Assembly (NCBI GenBank): GCA_024707365.1
Contig: JANPZV010000002.1
Location: 371,441-435,440, forward strand
DNA length: 64,000 nt
Reading direction: 5' to 3'
Source: Terricaulis sp.
GTDB lineage: Bacteria; Pseudomonadota; Alphaproteobacteria; Caulobacterales; Aquidulcibacteraceae
Each line of letters begins with the position of its first letter. Within the stretch, counting starts at the first letter, position 1. The position numbers were made by a program, and so were the translations under genes. This document shows, one piece after another, positions 44,941 to 55,347 of this stretch. The notes below the pieces were generated by a model. It had not been told where the DNA came from, ran no database searches, and saw only the letters and a list, made by a program, of their open reading frames with translations.

Positions 44941-46222
44941 ATGACCCGCCCCACCCTTATCACCAACGCCAAGCTCATCGATCCGGCCAAAAGCACGGTC
45001 GAAACCGGCGCGATCCTGTTTGACGACGCCATCCTCGACGTCGGCGCCGTCAGCAGCGCGCCCGATGGCGCCGAGATCATCGACGCGGGCGGGCTCTACA
45101 TCGCGCCGGGCCTGATCGACATGCGCGTCGTCATCGGCGAGCCGGGCGCCGAGCATAAAGAGACGTTCAAATCCGCCGGCCGCGCCGCAGCCAACGGGGG
45201 CGTCACCACCATGGTGATGATGCCGAACACAAATCCGGTGATCGACGATCAGAGCCTTGTCGATTTCGTGCGCCGGCGCGGGCCCGATCGCGACCGGCGG
45301 GGTGCGCATCCTGCCCGCCGCCGCGCTGACCCGCCATCTCGACGGCGAAGCGATGACCGAGATCGGCCTCCTGGCCGAAGCGGGCGCTGTGCTGTTCACC
45401 AATGGCGATAAGCCGATCGCCTCTTCCCGCGTGCTGCGCCGCGCGCTTTCTTACGCCACCGCCTTCGGCGCGCTCATCGCCAACCGGCCCGAGGATGCGA
45501 GCCTTGCCGAAGGCGGGGTGATGCATGAGGGCGAGCTTGCCGCGCGGCTTGGCCTGCCCGGCATTCCTGCGGCGGCCGAAACCATCATGGCCGAGCGCGA
45601 TTTGAAGCTCGCGGAAATCACCGGCGGGCGGCTCCTGGTGGACATGATCTCCGCCGCCGAGACGCTCGATGCGCTGAAACGCGCCAAGGCGCGCGGGGTC
45701 AACGCCGCCGCCAGCGTCAACGTGCATCATCTCGTGCTCAACGAAAACGACGTGGACGGCTATCGCACCTTCGCCAAACTCGCCCCGCCGCTGCGCAGCG
45801 AAGAGGATCGCCGCGCGCTGGTGGACGCGGTGGCGAGCGGGCTGATCGATGTGATCGTCTCCGGGCACGATCCGCGCCCGGCGGAAGATAAGCGTTTGCC
45901 GTTTGAGGAAGCGGCCTTTGGCGCTGTGGGTTTGGAAACGCTGCTGCCGGGCGCGCTCAGCCTCGCGCACAAGGGCGAGGCCAGCTTCAACACCGTGCTG
46001 CGCGCGCTCACGCTCCGCCCCGCCGAAATCCTGAAACTGCCGCAAGGGCGCCTCAGCAAAGGCGCGCCTGCGGATATTATCGTGATCGACGCCGGCGCGC
46101 CGTTTAAGCTCGATAGCGACGCGCTGAAATCGAAGTCGAAAAATTCGCCCTTCGATGAAAAGCTGATGCAGGGGCTTGTGCAACGCACGTTCATCGCCGG
46201 CCGCCAGGTTTTCGCCCGCTAA
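44941..46222 (+). CDS. Dihydroorotase homologue lacking metal ligands, PyrX-like (one frame break)
   Basis: About 427 residues with a frame break near 45283. The scaffold is that of class I dihydroorotase: [51 protein letters not shown] and [20 protein letters not shown]. The usual His-x-His zinc pair after GLID is replaced (DMRVVIG), later expected ligands are also missing ([17 protein letters not shown]), so the enzyme is probably inactive. Such PyrC' or PyrX proteins in Pseudomonas are structural partners of PyrB. It sits just downstream of pyrB, which fits. A true dihydroorotase should be elsewhere in the genome. Confidence 0.85.
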
Positions 46223-46248
46223 GCGTCGGACATTAAGGAGGATCGCTC

Positions 46249-46557
46249 ATGCACAAGCTCATCGCCGCAGCATCGCTGCTGGCGCTCGCCGCCTGCTCCA
46301 CCAATCCGTTTGAGCCGCCCGCGCCCGATCTGCCGCCCACCGGGCCGATCGCCTACACGTGCGCGGACGGCACGCAGCTGATGGTCGATTACCAGGGCGC
46401 CGAGGCGCGCGTGGCGATCATCGGCGGGCCCTCGATGGTGCTGCCCAGCGCGGGCGAGAATTATTATTCCAACGGCCGCTACGCCGTGCGCGGCGCCGGC
46501 GCCAACGCGCAATGGGAAGTCGGCCGCGCCGCGCCCGTGAGCTGCCGGGGCGGATGA
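46249..46557 (+). CDS. MliC-like lysozyme-inhibitor lipoprotein
   Basis: A 102-residue lipoprotein. MHKLIAAASLLALAACSTNP has an LAAC lipobox. The MliC-type domain follows: GPIAYTCADGTQLMVDYQGA, PSMVLPSAGENYYSNGRYAV and NAQWEVGRAAPVSCRGG, with the two cysteines of the family disulfide. MliC proteins bind C-type lysozyme at the outer membrane. A GGAGG lies close before the start. It overlaps the DUF1543 gene by four bases. The two follow the dihydroorotase homologue and may be in one transcript with it. Confidence 0.75.
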   Translation: MHKLIAAASLLALAACSTNPFEPPAPDLPPTGPIAYTCADGTQLMVDYQGAEARVAIIGGPSMVLPSAGENYYSNGRYAVRGAGANAQWEVGRAAPVSCRGG

Positions 46558-47066
46558 GCGGGCTCAAACTGTTCGCGGTGCTGGTTGGCGGCGCGCATCC
46601 ACGCGCGTCGATTGAATTGCACGACATGCAATTCCTCGCCGCGCCCAGCATTGAAGCGGCCTATCCGCTCTTGCGCCAGCGCTGGTGGGGCGCGCCCAAA
46701 TCGCTGCATATCGACGCCTACGCCGAAATCGAAACCGTGGATGGCTATGATGTGGCGCCCCTCCCCGGCGCCGCGCGCGGTGATGTTTCGCTCTATTTCG
46801 TGAACACGGGCGGCTATGAGCCGGGCCTGTTCAATGAGCTGCACGCCTTTTCATTCCATGTCGGCGCCGCAAAACCCGCGATCTGGGCCGCTGCGAAAGC
46901 CCGCGCGCAATTCAGCTCCAAACACAAAGACAATTTCGATGCGATCGACGATGTGATCGCCATCGATGAAGCGCTGGCGCAGCAGAATATCGGCCTTGCG
47001 CTCACGCCCGCGCCCGGCAAGCCGGATGCGATCCGCATCACCGCACGCTATATCCCGATTGGCTAA
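46554..47066 (+). CDS. DUF1543 domain-containing protein
   Basis: A 170-residue cytoplasmic protein. Conserved DUF1543 elements are LKLFAVLVGGAHPRASIELH, DMQFLAAPSIEAAYPLLRQR, WWGAPKSLHIDAYAEIETVD and GYDVAP. A second half (SLYFVNTGGYEPGLFNELHA, HKDNFDAIDDVIAIDEALAQ) also belongs to the family. Role unknown; the family is narrow and often found in proteobacteria. It meets the cyclase gene tail to tail with overlapping stops. Confidence 0.8.
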   Translation: MSGLKLFAVLVGGAHPRASIELHDMQFLAAPSIEAAYPLLRQRWWGAPKSLHIDAYAEIETVDGYDVAPLPGAARGDVSLYFVNTGGYEPGLFNELHAFSFHVGAAKPAIWAAAKARAQFSSKHKDNFDAIDDVIAIDEALAQQNIGLALTPAPGKPDAIRITARYIPIG

Positions 47067-48949
47067 GCTTCGGGCTCGGGCCGCGCCTCAGCCTCTGCGA
47101 TCAGCGCCTGAAAGCGCGGATCATCGCGCAGCCCGTCAAAATCTGGATCAAGCTTGGCGTAGGCGACGCGGCTGCGGGAGCCGCGCATCAGCACCGGGCG
47201 CAACATCTTGATCGCCGCATCGGGATCATTCAATTGCGTGGCGAGACAGCAAGCGAAATTGTAGCGCATGCCCCAGTTTTCAGGATCGATCAGCAGCGCG
47301 CGGGCCATCCATTCCTTCGCCCGCTCAAATTGGCCCAGCACCGCCAGCGCGTCGCTGCCATGGCCCATCGCGGTGCCGTTGTTGCGATCCTGCGCCAGCA
47401 CTTTTTCAACCCGCGCCAAGGTGAGTTCGGCAGCCGCGCGCGCCGCCGCCTCGTCGCCGAGCGCAGTGTAGCAAGTCACCAGCATCGAGGCGGAGCCGAA
47501 GTCCAACTCAAACAGCTCCACCGCCCGCGCATAAAACGGAATCGCGCCGGCAAAATCGCGCTGCGCGAAAAACACCCTCGCCGAATTGCGATTAACCTCG
47601 TGGGAATTGGGATCAAGCCTGAGTGCGACCTCCATCTCGCGCACCGCCTCTTCCATGCGATGCTGCTCGATGAAAATCCGCGAGCGCACCGAGTGCGCCT
47701 CGGCCAGATCGCCATCGAGCGCAAGCGCCCGCTCAACCGCCGCAAGCCCGTCATCGTGGACCATGCCGGCCACATGATAGGCGGCCACCTGCGCTGTCGC
47801 CATCAGCGCCCAGGCGCGCGCGTATTTCGGATCGATCTCCGTTGCGCGCTGGCAAAGCCGGATGATGGCGCTAACGCGGCGCGGATCGCCTTCAAAGCCC
47901 GTCAGATATTCCTGACGCGCCATCAGGTAGAGATTGTAGGCCTCGACATTATCGGTGCCGCGCTTTTCGATGGTTTTCTTTTCTTCGGGCAGCAATTTGA
48001 GTTTCAGCGCCGCGACGATCGCTTCGGAGATTTCATCCTGCAGCGCGAAGATGTCATCGAGGTTGCGGTCGTAGCGCTCGGCCCAGATGTGATCATTCTG
48101 CGCGCCGTCGATCAGCTGGGCGGTGATGCGCACGCGCCCGCCGGATTTGCGCACGCTGCCTTCAAGCACGTAGGCCACGTTGAGCTGCCGCGCCACCTGG
48201 ATGAGATCGACATTCTTGCCCTTGAAGGCGAAGGCGCTGTTGCGCGCGATGACTGAAAGGGCCGAGACCTTCGAGAGATCGGTGATGATGTCTTCGCTGA
48301 TGCCGTCGGAAAAATATTCCTGCTCTGCGTCTCCGCTCATATTGGCGAAGGGCAGAACGCAGATCGAAACCTTCTCGCGCGCTTGCGCTTCCTGAGCCAA
48401 TTCAGCCCCTCCTTCGCGCGGGCCGCGCACGCTGAACACATGCACCGCCCCAGCGATATTTTTCACCTGGTGCAAGCCCAGATCGTCGAACTCGACCGGC
48501 GCCTTGCCCGCCACCTGATCGCGCACATAGCGCGAAACCGCCACCCCGCCCACCGGCGCCAGCGCTTGCAGCCGCGCGGCCACGTTCACGCCTTCGCCGT
48601 AAATATCGTCGCCCTCGACGATGACATCGCCCAAATTGATGCCCACGCGATAGCGCAGCTTTTCCGCTTCGGGCCGCCCCGCCTCGGCCAATTCCATCGC
48701 CGCCTGGATTTCAACCGCGCACTCCACCGCCGCCGCCGCGCTGGAAAACTCGATCAGCACCCCATCGCCCATCAGCTTGAAAATCCGCCCCCCGCGCGCG
48801 GCCACGCACGGATCAAACAGCGATTTCCGGTTTTCCTTCAGGCGCGCCAGCGTGCCAGCCTCATCCCGCTCCATGAGCCCCGAATAGCCGACAATGTCCG
48901 CAGACAGGATGACTGTGAGTTTGCGTTGCATGGAATCCTGGCCAGCCAA
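47063..48949 (-). CDS. Class III adenylate/guanylate cyclase with TolB-like and TPR domains
   Basis: A 628-residue cytoplasmic regulator. Residues 10-180 form a class III cyclase: ILSADIVGYSGLMERDEAGT with the first metal Asp, FKLMGDGVLIEFSSAAAAVE with the second Asp, and INLGDVIVEGDDIYGEGVNV followed by AARLQ with the transition-state Asn/Arg. Residues 190-330 hold the TolB-like FlgN-type region common in these fusions: VLPFANMSGDAEQEYFSDGI, YVLEGSVRKSGGRVRITAQL. The rest is TPR repeats. Class III cyclases of this type make cAMP in many alphaproteobacteria. It is divergent from plsY. An ATG six codons later is an alternative start. Confidence 0.9.
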   Translation of the reverse strand: MAGQDSMQRKLTVILSADIVGYSGLMERDEAGTLARLKENRKSLFDPCVAARGGRIFKLMGDGVLIEFSSAAAAVECAVEIQAAMELAEAGRPEAEKLRYRVGINLGDVIVEGDDIYGEGVNVAARLQALAPVGGVAVSRYVRDQVAGKAPVEFDDLGLHQVKNIAGAVHVFSVRGPREGGAELAQEAQAREKVSICVLPFANMSGDAEQEYFSDGISEDIITDLSKVSALSVIARNSAFAFKGKNVDLIQVARQLNVAYVLEGSVRKSGGRVRITAQLIDGAQNDHIWAERYDRNLDDIFALQDEISEAIVAALKLKLLPEEKKTIEKRGTDNVEAYNLYLMARQEYLTGFEGDPRRVSAIIRLCQRATEIDPKYARAWALMATAQVAAYHVAGMVHDDGLAAVERALALDGDLAEAHSVRSRIFIEQHRMEEAVREMEVALRLDPNSHEVNRNSARVFFAQRDFAGAIPFYARAVELFELDFGSASMLVTCYTALGDEAAARAAAELTLARVEKVLAQDRNNGTAMGHGSDALAVLGQFERAKEWMARALLIDPENWGMRYNFACCLATQLNDPDAAIKMLRPVLMRGSRSRVAYAKLDPDFDGLRDDPRFQALIAEAEARPEPEA

Positions 48950-49040
48950 GCGCCCAGCATAGGGGTCTCAGCCCCCCGCGTCAGCCATCTTCGGCCCGAT
49001 GCGCCTCTCCCCAAATCAAAGCTGGCCTGCTAAGTGAGCA

Positions 49041-49745
49041 ATGGTGCTGGCTTTTTATTTCATCCTCGCCGCCGCTGGCGGCTATCTCCTTGGCTCGATC
49101 CCGTTCGGGCTCGTGCTTACGCGGCTTGCGGGGCTGGGCGATATTCGCGCCATAGGCTCAGGCAATATCGGCGCAACCAATGTGCTGCGCACCGGGCGGA
49201 AAGACATCGCGCTGGCCACGCTGCTGCTCGACGCCGGCAAGGCCGCGATCGCGCTTTTGCTGGCGCGCTGGATCGCGGGCGCTGCGGGCTTTGACAATGA
49301 CGCGCAAACCCAGATCGGGCTCACCGCGGGGGCGTTCGCCTTCCTTGGCCATTGTTTTCCGGTGTGGCTCGGCTTCAAGGGCGGCAAGGGCGTGGCGACG
49401 TTCTTCGGCGTGCTGCTGGCCGGGATTTGGCCGCTTGGGCTGGTGGCGGGGCTGGTGTGGCTCGCCGTGTTCACGATCTTCCGCATCTCATCGCTGGCCG
49501 CGCTCTGCGCCGCCGCCATCGCGCCGCTGTTTGCGTTGATCGCGCAATTCAGCTGGCACGAGATCATCTTCACGCTGGCGCTCGCGCTGCTGATCTTCTG
49601 GCGCCATCACGAAAACATCGCCCGCCTGCTCGCCGGCACGGAGCCGCGCTTTGGCGCGAAAAAAGCCGAAACTGTCGCCGAAGCAGAGCCCGCCCCGCCT
49701 GAACCGCCGGCCGCGCCCGAGCCGCCCGCGCAAACGGGGCCATGA
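49041..49745 (+). CDS. plsY: Acyl-phosphate:glycerol-3-phosphate acyltransferase
   Basis: A 234-residue membrane enzyme that puts the first acyl chain on glycerol-3-phosphate in phospholipid synthesis. PlsY motifs are [40 protein letters not shown], the active-site [20 protein letters not shown] and a final loop before the last helix. Five or so membrane segments are seen. The C-terminus is a Pro/Glu-rich tail ([20 protein letters not shown]), longer than in E. coli PlsY. Its stop overlaps the dprA start (ATGA). Confidence 0.93.
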   Translation: MVLAFYFILAAAGGYLLGSIPFGLVLTRLAGLGDIRAIGSGNIGATNVLRTGRKDIALATLLLDAGKAAIALLLARWIAGAAGFDNDAQTQIGLTAGAFAFLGHCFPVWLGFKGGKGVATFFGVLLAGIWPLGLVAGLVWLAVFTIFRISSLAALCAAAIAPLFALIAQFSWHEIIFTLALALLIFWRHHENIARLLAGTEPRFGAKKAETVAEAEPAPPEPPAAPEPPAQTGP

Positions 49746-50836
49746 ACCGCACGCTCTCGCGCCCGGAGCGGATCGCCTGGGCGCGGCTGGCGCGCACCCC
49801 GCGCATCGGCGCGCTGAGCTTTCATCGCCTCATCGCCCGCTTCAAAACACCAAGCGCCGCGCTCGAGGCGCTGCCACGCATGGGCGATCTCAAAGCCCCG
49901 CCCGCTTCCGCCATCGAGGCTGAACTTGATGGGCTGGAGCGCATCGGCGCGCGCCTCATCGCCGCGTGCGAGCCTGAATATCCGCCGCTGCTGGCCGCGC
50001 TTGACGCGCCCCCGCCGATCCTCGCCGCGCGCGGAAATGTGCGGCTGCTGCATCGCCCATGCGTGGGAATCGTCGGCGCGCGCGAAGGCTCGGCCGCCGC
50101 GCTTGTGTTCGCCGAGCGCCTGGCCGCAGCGCTGGGCGAAGCGGGCTTCACGCTCGTCTCGGGCCTGGCGCGCGGCGTCGATGGCGCGGTGCATCGCGGC
50201 TCATTGCAAACCGGCACCGCCGCCGTGCTGGCGGGCGGGGTGGATCAGCCCTATCCGCCGCAGCATCTCAAACTCTATGACGCGATTTGCGCGCAAGGCG
50301 TTGTCGTCAGCGAAGCGCCGTTTGGCGCAGTGGCGCGGGCGCGGGATTTTCCGCGCCGCAACACCATCATCGCTGGGCTCTCGCGCGGGGTCGTGGTGGT
50401 GGAAGCGGCGCTGCGTTCTGGCTCGCTCATCACCGCGCGCGCGGCGGGCGAGCAAGGGCGCGAGGTGATGGCCGCGCCCGGCTCGCCGATGGATCCGCGC
50501 GCCCATGGCTCGAACGCGCTGATCAAACAGGGCGCGGCGCTGATCGAAAACGCCGAGGACGTGATCGCCGCTTTGGGCGAAGGGGCCGCCCCTTTGCGCC
50601 CGCTCTCGGCGGGGCCGTTGTTTGACACGACGCAAGCGCCGCCGGCTTCGCCTGGCCTGCCGCGCAAAATCGCGGCGCTGCTCTCGCCCACGCCGATCCA
50701 TGTCAACGATCTGGCGCGCCTCACCGAAAGCCCCGCCGCTGCGGTGGCCGCCGCTTTGGTTGAGCTCGAGATGGACGGCAAAGCCGCCTCCCTGCCCGGC
50801 GGCTACGCCGCGCTCGCGCGCGCAGCATTCGACTGA
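49742..50836 (+). CDS. dprA: DNA-processing protein DprA
   Basis: A 364-residue protein. The Rossmann DprA domain has [60 protein letters not shown] and [20 protein letters not shown], with [20 protein letters not shown]; the C-terminal DML1-like winged helix ends [20 protein letters not shown]. DprA loads RecA on single-stranded DNA during natural transformation and may protect incoming DNA. It is coupled to plsY, a conserved alphaproteobacterial arrangement that usually continues into topA; here an antiporter gene intervenes. Confidence 0.93.
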   Translation: MNRTLSRPERIAWARLARTPRIGALSFHRLIARFKTPSAALEALPRMGDLKAPPASAIEAELDGLERIGARLIAACEPEYPPLLAALDAPPPILAARGNVRLLHRPCVGIVGAREGSAAALVFAERLAAALGEAGFTLVSGLARGVDGAVHRGSLQTGTAAVLAGGVDQPYPPQHLKLYDAICAQGVVVSEAPFGAVARARDFPRRNTIIAGLSRGVVVVEAALRSGSLITARAAGEQGREVMAAPGSPMDPRAHGSNALIKQGAALIENAEDVIAALGEGAAPLRPLSAGPLFDTTQAPPASPGLPRKIAALLSPTPIHVNDLARLTESPAAAVAAALVELEMDGKAASLPGGYAALARAAFD

Positions 50837-50907
50837 CGCGCGCACCGCCTTGCCACCCCCGCGCTTTCATGCGCATGGTAGCGCAACCATAAGCTGGGGA
50901 GGCGGCG

Positions 50908-52224
50908 ATGAGCACGGCAGAGATGAGCATCATGTTCTTCCTGCAGATGGCGGCGATCATCGCCGCGTGCCGGATCGTGGGGTGGCTGGCCAAGCGCTAT
51001 CTCGGCCAGCCGCAAGTGGTGGGCGAGATGATCGCCGGGGTGATGCTTGGGCCCTCATTGTTTGGCCTCATCGCGCCCGAGGCGCAGCAATGGCTGTTTC
51101 CGCAAGCCTCACGCGATCTTCTGTTCGTCGTCGCCCAGCTTGGGGTTGGGCTTTACATGTTCATCGTCGGGCTTGGCTTTGATGTCGGGCATTTCCGCGC
51201 CAAGGCGGGAAGCGCCGCGGCGGTTTCGCTCTCGGGCATCGCCGCGCCGTTTTTGCTCGCGGTGCTGATCACGCCTTGGCTTTTGCAAACGCCCGGCCTG
51301 TTCGCGGCGCATGTGCCTTTGCCGCAAGCCACTTTATTCCTCGGCGCCTGCATCGCCATCACCGCCTTTCCCATGCTGGCGCGCATCATCCATGAGCGCG
51401 GGCTTTCCAAATCCCCGCTTGGCACGCTCGCGCTTTCGGCCGGCGCGGTGGATGACGCCAGCGCCTGGATCGTGCTCGCCATCGTGCTGGCCAGCCTTGG
51501 CGCGGGCGCGGGCGTTGCGATCACGGCCATCTGCGGCGCGATCGCTTTTGTGCTGGTGATGACGCTGCTCATGCCGCGCCTGCTCGCCCCGCTCGCCCGC
51601 GCGGCGGAGAAGCAAGGCAAGCTCAGCCAGCCCGCATTCGGCGTGATGCTGGGGCTTTTCATGCTGTGCGCGTTTGCGATGGATATCGCCGGCCTGCATG
51701 CCGTGTTTGGCGGCTTCATCCTGGGCGTGGTCACCCCGCGCGGGGTGCTGACGCAGGATTTGCGCAAGAGCCTCGAACCCTTTGTGGTGACGGCGCTGTT
51801 GCCGGTGTTCTTCTGCTATTCGGGGCTGAACACTCAGCTCACCATGGTCAACAGCGCAGGCCTTGTGCTGGTCACGCTCGCCATTCTGGCCGCGTCCATT
51901 CTCGCCAAGGGCGGCGCCTGCTGGGCCGCGGCGCGCCTCACCGGGCAGGATAATTCCACCGCGCTCGGCATCGGCGCGCTGATGAACGCGCGCGGCCTGA
52001 TGGAGCTCATCATCATCAATATCGGCCTGCAGCGCGGGGTGATTGAGCCGGCGCTGTTTTCCATGCTGGTGCTGATGGCGGTGGTGACGACGCTGATGGC
52101 CTCGCCACTGTTTGAATTCGTCTATGGCCGCAAGGCGCGCGAACGCGGAGAGCTTGGCGCCCTGCATGACGCCGAAGCGGCCCCGCCCGCGCTCGAGGCG
52201 CACGCCGCCCCGCCTTCGCCTTAA
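50908..52224 (+). CDS. Monovalent cation:proton antiporter, CPA2 family
   Basis: A 438-residue integral membrane protein of the CPA2 (KefB/GerN-like) type. Helices include IMFFLQMAAIIAACRIVGWL, GQPQVVGEMIAGVMLGPSLF, the conserved AVDDASAWIVLAIVLASLGA and LGIGALMNARGLMELIIINI near the end. The Asp-Asp of AVDDASAW probably binds the cation. No RCK/TrkA-N domain is attached, so it should be a simple antiporter. SD GGGAGGC precedes the ATG. It separates dprA from topA, an unusual insertion, and its stop overlaps the stop of a small minus-strand gene. Confidence 0.9.
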   Translation: MSTAEMSIMFFLQMAAIIAACRIVGWLAKRYLGQPQVVGEMIAGVMLGPSLFGLIAPEAQQWLFPQASRDLLFVVAQLGVGLYMFIVGLGFDVGHFRAKAGSAAAVSLSGIAAPFLLAVLITPWLLQTPGLFAAHVPLPQATLFLGACIAITAFPMLARIIHERGLSKSPLGTLALSAGAVDDASAWIVLAIVLASLGAGAGVAITAICGAIAFVLVMTLLMPRLLAPLARAAEKQGKLSQPAFGVMLGLFMLCAFAMDIAGLHAVFGGFILGVVTPRGVLTQDLRKSLEPFVVTALLPVFFCYSGLNTQLTMVNSAGLVLVTLAILAASILAKGGACWAAARLTGQDNSTALGIGALMNARGLMELIIINIGLQRGVIEPALFSMLVLMAVVTTLMASPLFEFVYGRKARERGELGALHDAEAAPPALEAHAAPPSP

Positions 52225-52400
52225 GCCTCCTCCTCGAGCGCCGCGTCGCAAAGCTCCCGCGCCAGGGCCAGCGCCCGCGCCGGCTCTTTCAGCCCCGCGC
52301 CCAGCGCCATCGCCGCCAGTTGGGCGGCCATATCGCGCACATAATGGGCGACATCGCTTTGGCTTGGGTCTGGCGGGCGGGCTGGTTCAACGCAGGGCAT
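52221..52400 (-). CDS. Small acidic helical protein, 59 aa
   Basis: The frame reads MPCVEPARPPDPSQSDVAHY, then VRDMAAQLAAMALGAGLKEP, then ARALALARELCDAALEEEA. It is soluble, alpha-helical and acidic at the end. Its TAA overlaps the stop of the antiporter gene on the other strand. It points away from topA, sharing the AT-rich region 52401-52510 as upstream sequence. Small proteins with this pattern seem conserved in related genomes (from memory); function unknown. Confidence 0.6.
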   Translation of the reverse strand: MPCVEPARPPDPSQSDVAHYVRDMAAQLAAMALGAGLKEPARALALARELCDAALEEEA

Positions 52401-52634
52401 TATCGCCGTTTACGCGATATTTGCCGAAAATGCTACCTATGGTTGATTTTTTGAGTGAGAATTCAAATCAATGCTTAACCTATGGGCCAGGAAGGAAAAA
52501 TTAGCTCCGCCCGGCGATAAGGGCGGTACCGGCCCGCTCACGGCGCGTTGACAGGGGCTGCCGCACTCACCAGTTTCCGGCCCGCTTCGGCTCCGGCCCT
52601 CATCCTAAAGCCACCTCGAAAGCCCGCCCCCCGC

Positions 52635-55254
52635 ATGAACGTCGTCGTCGTCGAATCCCCGGCTAAGGCCAAGACAATCAACAAATATTTGGGCTCGGAC
52701 TATAAAGTCCTGGCCTCCTACGGGCATATCCGGGATCTCCCGCCCAAGGACGGCTCGGTGAAACCCGACGATGATTTCGCCATGGCCTGGGAGGTCGATG
52801 CGAAATCCTCCAAGCACGTCAAAGCCATCGCCGACGCGCTGAAGGAAGCCGATCACCTCATCCTCGCCACCGACCCGGATCGTGAAGGCGAAGCGATTTC
52901 CTGGCACGTGCTTGAGGCGCTGAATCAGAAAAAGGCGCTGAAAGGCAAAACCGTTAAGCGCGTCACCTTCAACGCCATCACCAAGCCCGCCGTGCAGGCC
53001 GCCATGGCCGCCCCGCGCGACATCGACATGGAGCTGGTGGACGCCTACCTCGCCCGCCGCGCGCTGGATTACCTCGTCGGCTTCACGCTTTCCCCCGTGC
53101 TCTGGCGCAAGCTGCCCGGCGCGCGCTCGGCCGGCCGCGTGCAATCGGTGGCGCTGCGCCTCATCGTTGACCGCGAGGTCGAGATCGAGCGCTTCAAGCC
53201 GCAGGAATATTGGTCGGTCGATGCGATCATGGCCAACCAGCGCAGCGAAAACTTCCCCGCGCGCCTTTCGGCCTTTGAAGGCAAGAAGCTCAAGCGCCTC
53301 GATATTCCGAACGCGGACATGGCGCACGCCGCGCGCGATGCGGTGAAGGCCGGCAAATTCACCGTCAGCGCCGTGGAAGCCAAGCCCACGCGCCGCAACC
53401 CGCCCCCGCCGTTCACGACATCAACGCTCCAGCAAGAAGCCGCCCGCAAGCTCGGCTTCAACGCCTCGCGCACGATGCAGACCGCCCAGCGCCTCTACGA
53501 AGCGGGCCACATCACCTATATGCGGACCGACGGCGTCAGCATGGACGAAGGCGCGATCCGCGATCTGCGCTCCGCCATCGGCAAGGATTTCGGCAAGGAT
53601 TACGTGCCGGCCGAGCCGCGCAAATACGTCTCCAAGATCAAGAACGCCCAGGAAGCGCACGAAGCCATCCGCCCGACGGACCCGACCAATACGCCCAAAA
53701 GCATGAGCCTCGAAGGCGATCAGGAGCGGCTCTACGATCTGATCTGGAAGCGCGCGGTCGCCTCGCAAATGGAAGCGGCCTCGATCGAACGCACCAGCGT
53801 CGATCTCACCGAGCCGACGGGCCGCGTCGAGCTGCGCGCCACCGGGCAAGTCATTCTGTTCGACGGCTTCCTGAAACTCTACCAGGAAGGCCGCGACGAT
53901 GAGGAAGACGAAGAAAACCGCCGCCTGCCGCAATTGAAGCAAGGCGAGAGCGTGGCTGTGCAAGAGGTGAAAGCCGATCAGCATTTCACCGAGCCGCCGC
54001 CGCGCTATTCGGAAGCGAGCCTTGTGAAAAAGCTGGAAGAGCTCGGCATTGGCCGGCCCTCCACCTATGCGGCGATCCTCGAAAAGCTGCGCGAACGCAA
54101 TTACGTGAAAACCGAGAAAAACCGCTTCATCCCCGATGATCGCGGCCGCCTCGTCACCGCGTTCATGGAAAATTTCTTCGCCAAATATGTCGAATACGAT
54201 TTCACCGCCGATCTCGAAACCAAGCTCGATCAGGTCTCGGCGGGCGAATTGCCTTGGAAGGCGCTGATGCGCGAATTCTGGACCGATTTCCACGGCGCGG
54301 TGGACGATATCGGCGATCTCAGGATTGGCGATGTCATCGATAAGATGAACGAGGTGCTGGGCGATCACATCTTCCCAGCGCGCGAAGATGGTTCCGATCC
54401 GCGCACCTGCCAGGTCTGCGGCACGGGGCAGCTTTCGCTGCGCCTCGGCAAATTCGGCGCCTTCGTCGGCTGCTCGAATTATCCGGAATGTAAATTCACG
54501 CGGCCGCTCGCGGGCGGCGATGAGGCCGACAACACGATCCCCGCCGAAGGCATCGAGCTTGGCGATGGCCCGAACGGGCCGGTGCTTTTGAAGAACGGCC
54601 GCTTTGGCCCCTATTTTGAAACCATCAACCCCGACGATGAGAAAAAGCCCAAACGCGCCGGCGTGCCGCGCGGCTGGAAGGCCGAGGAAGTTTCGCTCGA
54701 TAAAGCCATCGCGCTCTTATCGCTGCCGCGCGAAGTGGGCATGCACCCGAGCGACAACGAGATGATCCTCGCCAGCATCGGCCGCTTTGGCCCGTATCTG
54801 CAGATCGGCAAAATGTATGCGAGCCTGCCGAGCGTGGACGATGTGTTCGAGATTCAAATGAACCGCGCCGTCGCCATCATCGACGAAAAAGAAAGCCGGC
54901 GGCGGCAAAGGCCGCTTCGGCCGCGCCGCAGCCACAGCGCTCAAAGAACTCGGCGAAAGCCCCGTCACCGGCAAGCCGGTGAAAGTCCTCAACGGCCGCT
55001 ACGGCCCCTACATCAATGACGGCGAAACCAACGCCAACGTCCCGAAGGATAAAAAGCCCGAAGACGTAACGATGGACGAAGCTTTGGCGCTGCTCGCCGA
55101 ACGCGCCGGTAAAGGCGGCGGCAAAAAGAAAAAAGCGGCGGCGAAGAAAGCGGCGAAAGAGCCTGCGCCAAAGACAGCGGCGGCGAAAAAGCCAGCCGCG
55201 AAGAAAGCCACAGCTAAAAAAGCGCCCGCCAAAAAGGCCGCGAAAAAAGCCTAA
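52635..55254 (+). CDS. topA: DNA topoisomerase I (one frame break)
   Basis: About 872 residues. The TOPRIM start is MNVVVVESPAKAKTINKYLG, with HLILATDPDREGEAISWHVL. The nucleophilic Tyr is in EAGHITYMRTDGVSMDEGAI. A zinc-finger CQVCGTGQLSLRLGKFGAFV follows, with CSNYPECKFTRP. Near 54890 the frame changes; the true end contains more zinc-ribbon-like repeats and a Lys/Ala-rich tail (KKKKAAAKKAAKEPAPK). Relaxes negative supercoils. The start at 52635 is preferred over an earlier frame start, since the conserved sequence begins there. The upstream 230 bases hold an AT-rich promoter region and no gene on this strand. Followed by a palindromic repeat. Confidence 0.96.
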
Positions 55255-55312
55255 CCTCTCCCTTCTCCCCCGCGAGGGGGGAGAAGGTGGCGCGCAGCGC
55301 CAGATGAGGGCG
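55255..55312. repeat. Palindromic repeat after topA (inverted partner at 55846)
   Basis: The hairpin CCTTCTCCCCCGCGAGGGGG continues into GAGAAGG, and GGCGCGCAGCGCC follows. It is related to the repeat at 40979 and, in opposite orientation, to 55846-55917. Confidence 0.75.
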
Positions 55313-55347
55313 CGTGCGTCAGAATGTGACTCATTTAGGAGTGCATC

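Noticed and set aside
52548..52576. TTGACA upstream of topA as a -35 box
   Set aside because: The sequence at the -10 distance (CAGTTT) is poor, and the AT-rich stretch further upstream (52401-52510) is a more likely promoter location, so no call was made.
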